Shown here: piece after piece, positions 6,117 through 6,433 of the stretch
How the letters are laid out: every line of letters starts with the position of its first letter
Position numbering within the stretch: position 1 is the first letter of the stretch
DNA from: Deltaproteobacteria bacterium
Lineage (GTDB): Bacteria; Desulfobacterota; Desulfobaccia; Desulfobaccales; Desulfobaccaceae
Length of the DNA: 6,433 bases
Direction of reading: 5' to 3'
Assembly (NCBI GenBank): GCA_016874895.1
Contig: VGSX01000212.1
Span: forward strand, 1 to 6,433
Program-made: the position numbers and the translations under genes
Notes under the pieces: model-generated
Databases searched by the model: none
What the model saw: the letters and a program-made list of their open reading frames with translations, nothing else
What the model was told of the DNA's origin: nothing

Positions 6117-6433
6117 TTATAGACCTCTTTCCCTCTTCTCATTCCCGACGGTCAGCAGGGCCACCGGCAAATACCGGAATACTTCGGCCAACGGCAGACC
6201 CTGGCCATCCCCGGTTTCGATGCTCTGATGCAGGCTGCCGGTGAGTGTCTCCCGCCAGTTCCCCGGGGCGTCCTCGGGGAGCATAAGAAAATTGCCTCCC
6301 CACACCCTTTCTCCCAGGGGCAGTGTCTCCGGCTCGGTTAATTGGGAATAAAACCGGGCGGCCAGCACCAAAACCCACTCCTGATCTAATTTTCGGGCAA
6401 AGGCCACCACCCGGTCTCCCTGGGGACCGCTCA
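6117..6433 (-). CDS. treY: Maltooligosyl trehalose synthase, C-terminal end (partial)
   Basis: Only the last about 104 residues are present; the gene continues beyond the right edge. The visible part begins just before Arg-Val-Val-Ala-Phe-Ala-Arg and carries Pro-Leu-Gly-Glu-Arg-Val-Trp-Gly, Leu-Pro-Glu, Trp-Arg-Glu-Thr-Leu-Thr-Gly and ends with Leu-Pro-Leu-Ala-Glu-Val-Phe...Pro-Val-Ala-Leu-Leu. This is the C-terminal all-beta region of TreY, a GH13 enzyme that converts the reducing end of maltooligosaccharides to a trehalose linkage in the cytoplasm (TreY-TreZ route). No catalytic residues are in view. The final residues (about 10 after the conserved LL) are charged and unconserved. The TAA at 6119-6117 is the true end; it lies 82 bp before the cytochrome ATG and the two are functionally unrelated as far as I can tell. 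Confidence 0.85.
   Translation of the reverse strand, partial: SGPQGDRVVAFARKLDQEWVLVLAARFYSQLTEPETLPLGERVWGGNFLMLPEDAPGNWRETLTGSLHQSIETGDGQGLPLAEVFRYLPVALLTVGNEKRERGL

Noticed and set aside
5708..6142. A separate small monoheme cytochrome starting at 6142
   Set aside because: The extra N-terminal 36 residues precede the AGGAGG site and the signal peptide, and overlap the end of treY; the real start is 6034 and the protein continues past the UGA.

Overview
The window reads as a piece of a moderately GC-rich chromosome, most likely from a Desulfobacterota (former deltaproteobacterial) anaerobe. The main reason is a large multiheme c / diheme b cytochrome fusion of the CbcL type. Short dispersed palindromes and heptamer repeats in the intergenic spaces fit this. 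The lineage is an inference; there is no rRNA or marker gene to confirm it. Every gene I can support lies on the minus strand, so the biological order runs from the right end of the window to the left.

Right end to about 3460: the 3' end of treY (maltooligosyl trehalose synthase) is followed after 82 bp by one very long cytochrome gene (6034 to 3461). That gene looks split by a TGA at 5710-5708. The frame on both sides of the TGA is the same, no other stop occurs in about 857 codons, and only the upstream part carries the signal peptide that the seven downstream CxxCH motifs need for periplasmic heme attachment. Immediately after the TGA is a hairpin with the layout of a bacterial SECIS element: bulged U, GU in the apical loop, 16 nt from UGA to the loop. 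I therefore annotate one selenocysteine-containing protein, an inner-membrane quinone/cytochrome oxidoreductase with eight c-type and two b-type hemes. This is the most interesting item in the window.

3460 to 2904: an intergenic stretch with six tandem heptamers, a strong intrinsic terminator built on a perfect 11-bp palindrome, and a second, related palindrome beside it. It is followed by a truncated ftsK that keeps only the basic N-terminus and the first one to two membrane segments.

2847 to 2186: a vapBC-type toxin-antitoxin pair (Phd/YefM-like antitoxin, PIN-domain toxin) with stop/start overlap and a palindromic candidate operator upstream. It begins 57 bp after the ftsK break.

2069 to 244: a probable three-gene operon of an AbrB/MazE-like regulator, an unrecognised 121-residue protein and an unrecognised 392-residue protein whose C-terminal part faintly recalls E2/UBC-like proteins. 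A good sigma70-like promoter precedes it. Positions 1-243 hold no gene, but carry a poly-C tract and a perfect C5T5A5G5 palindrome typical of dispersed intergenic repeats.
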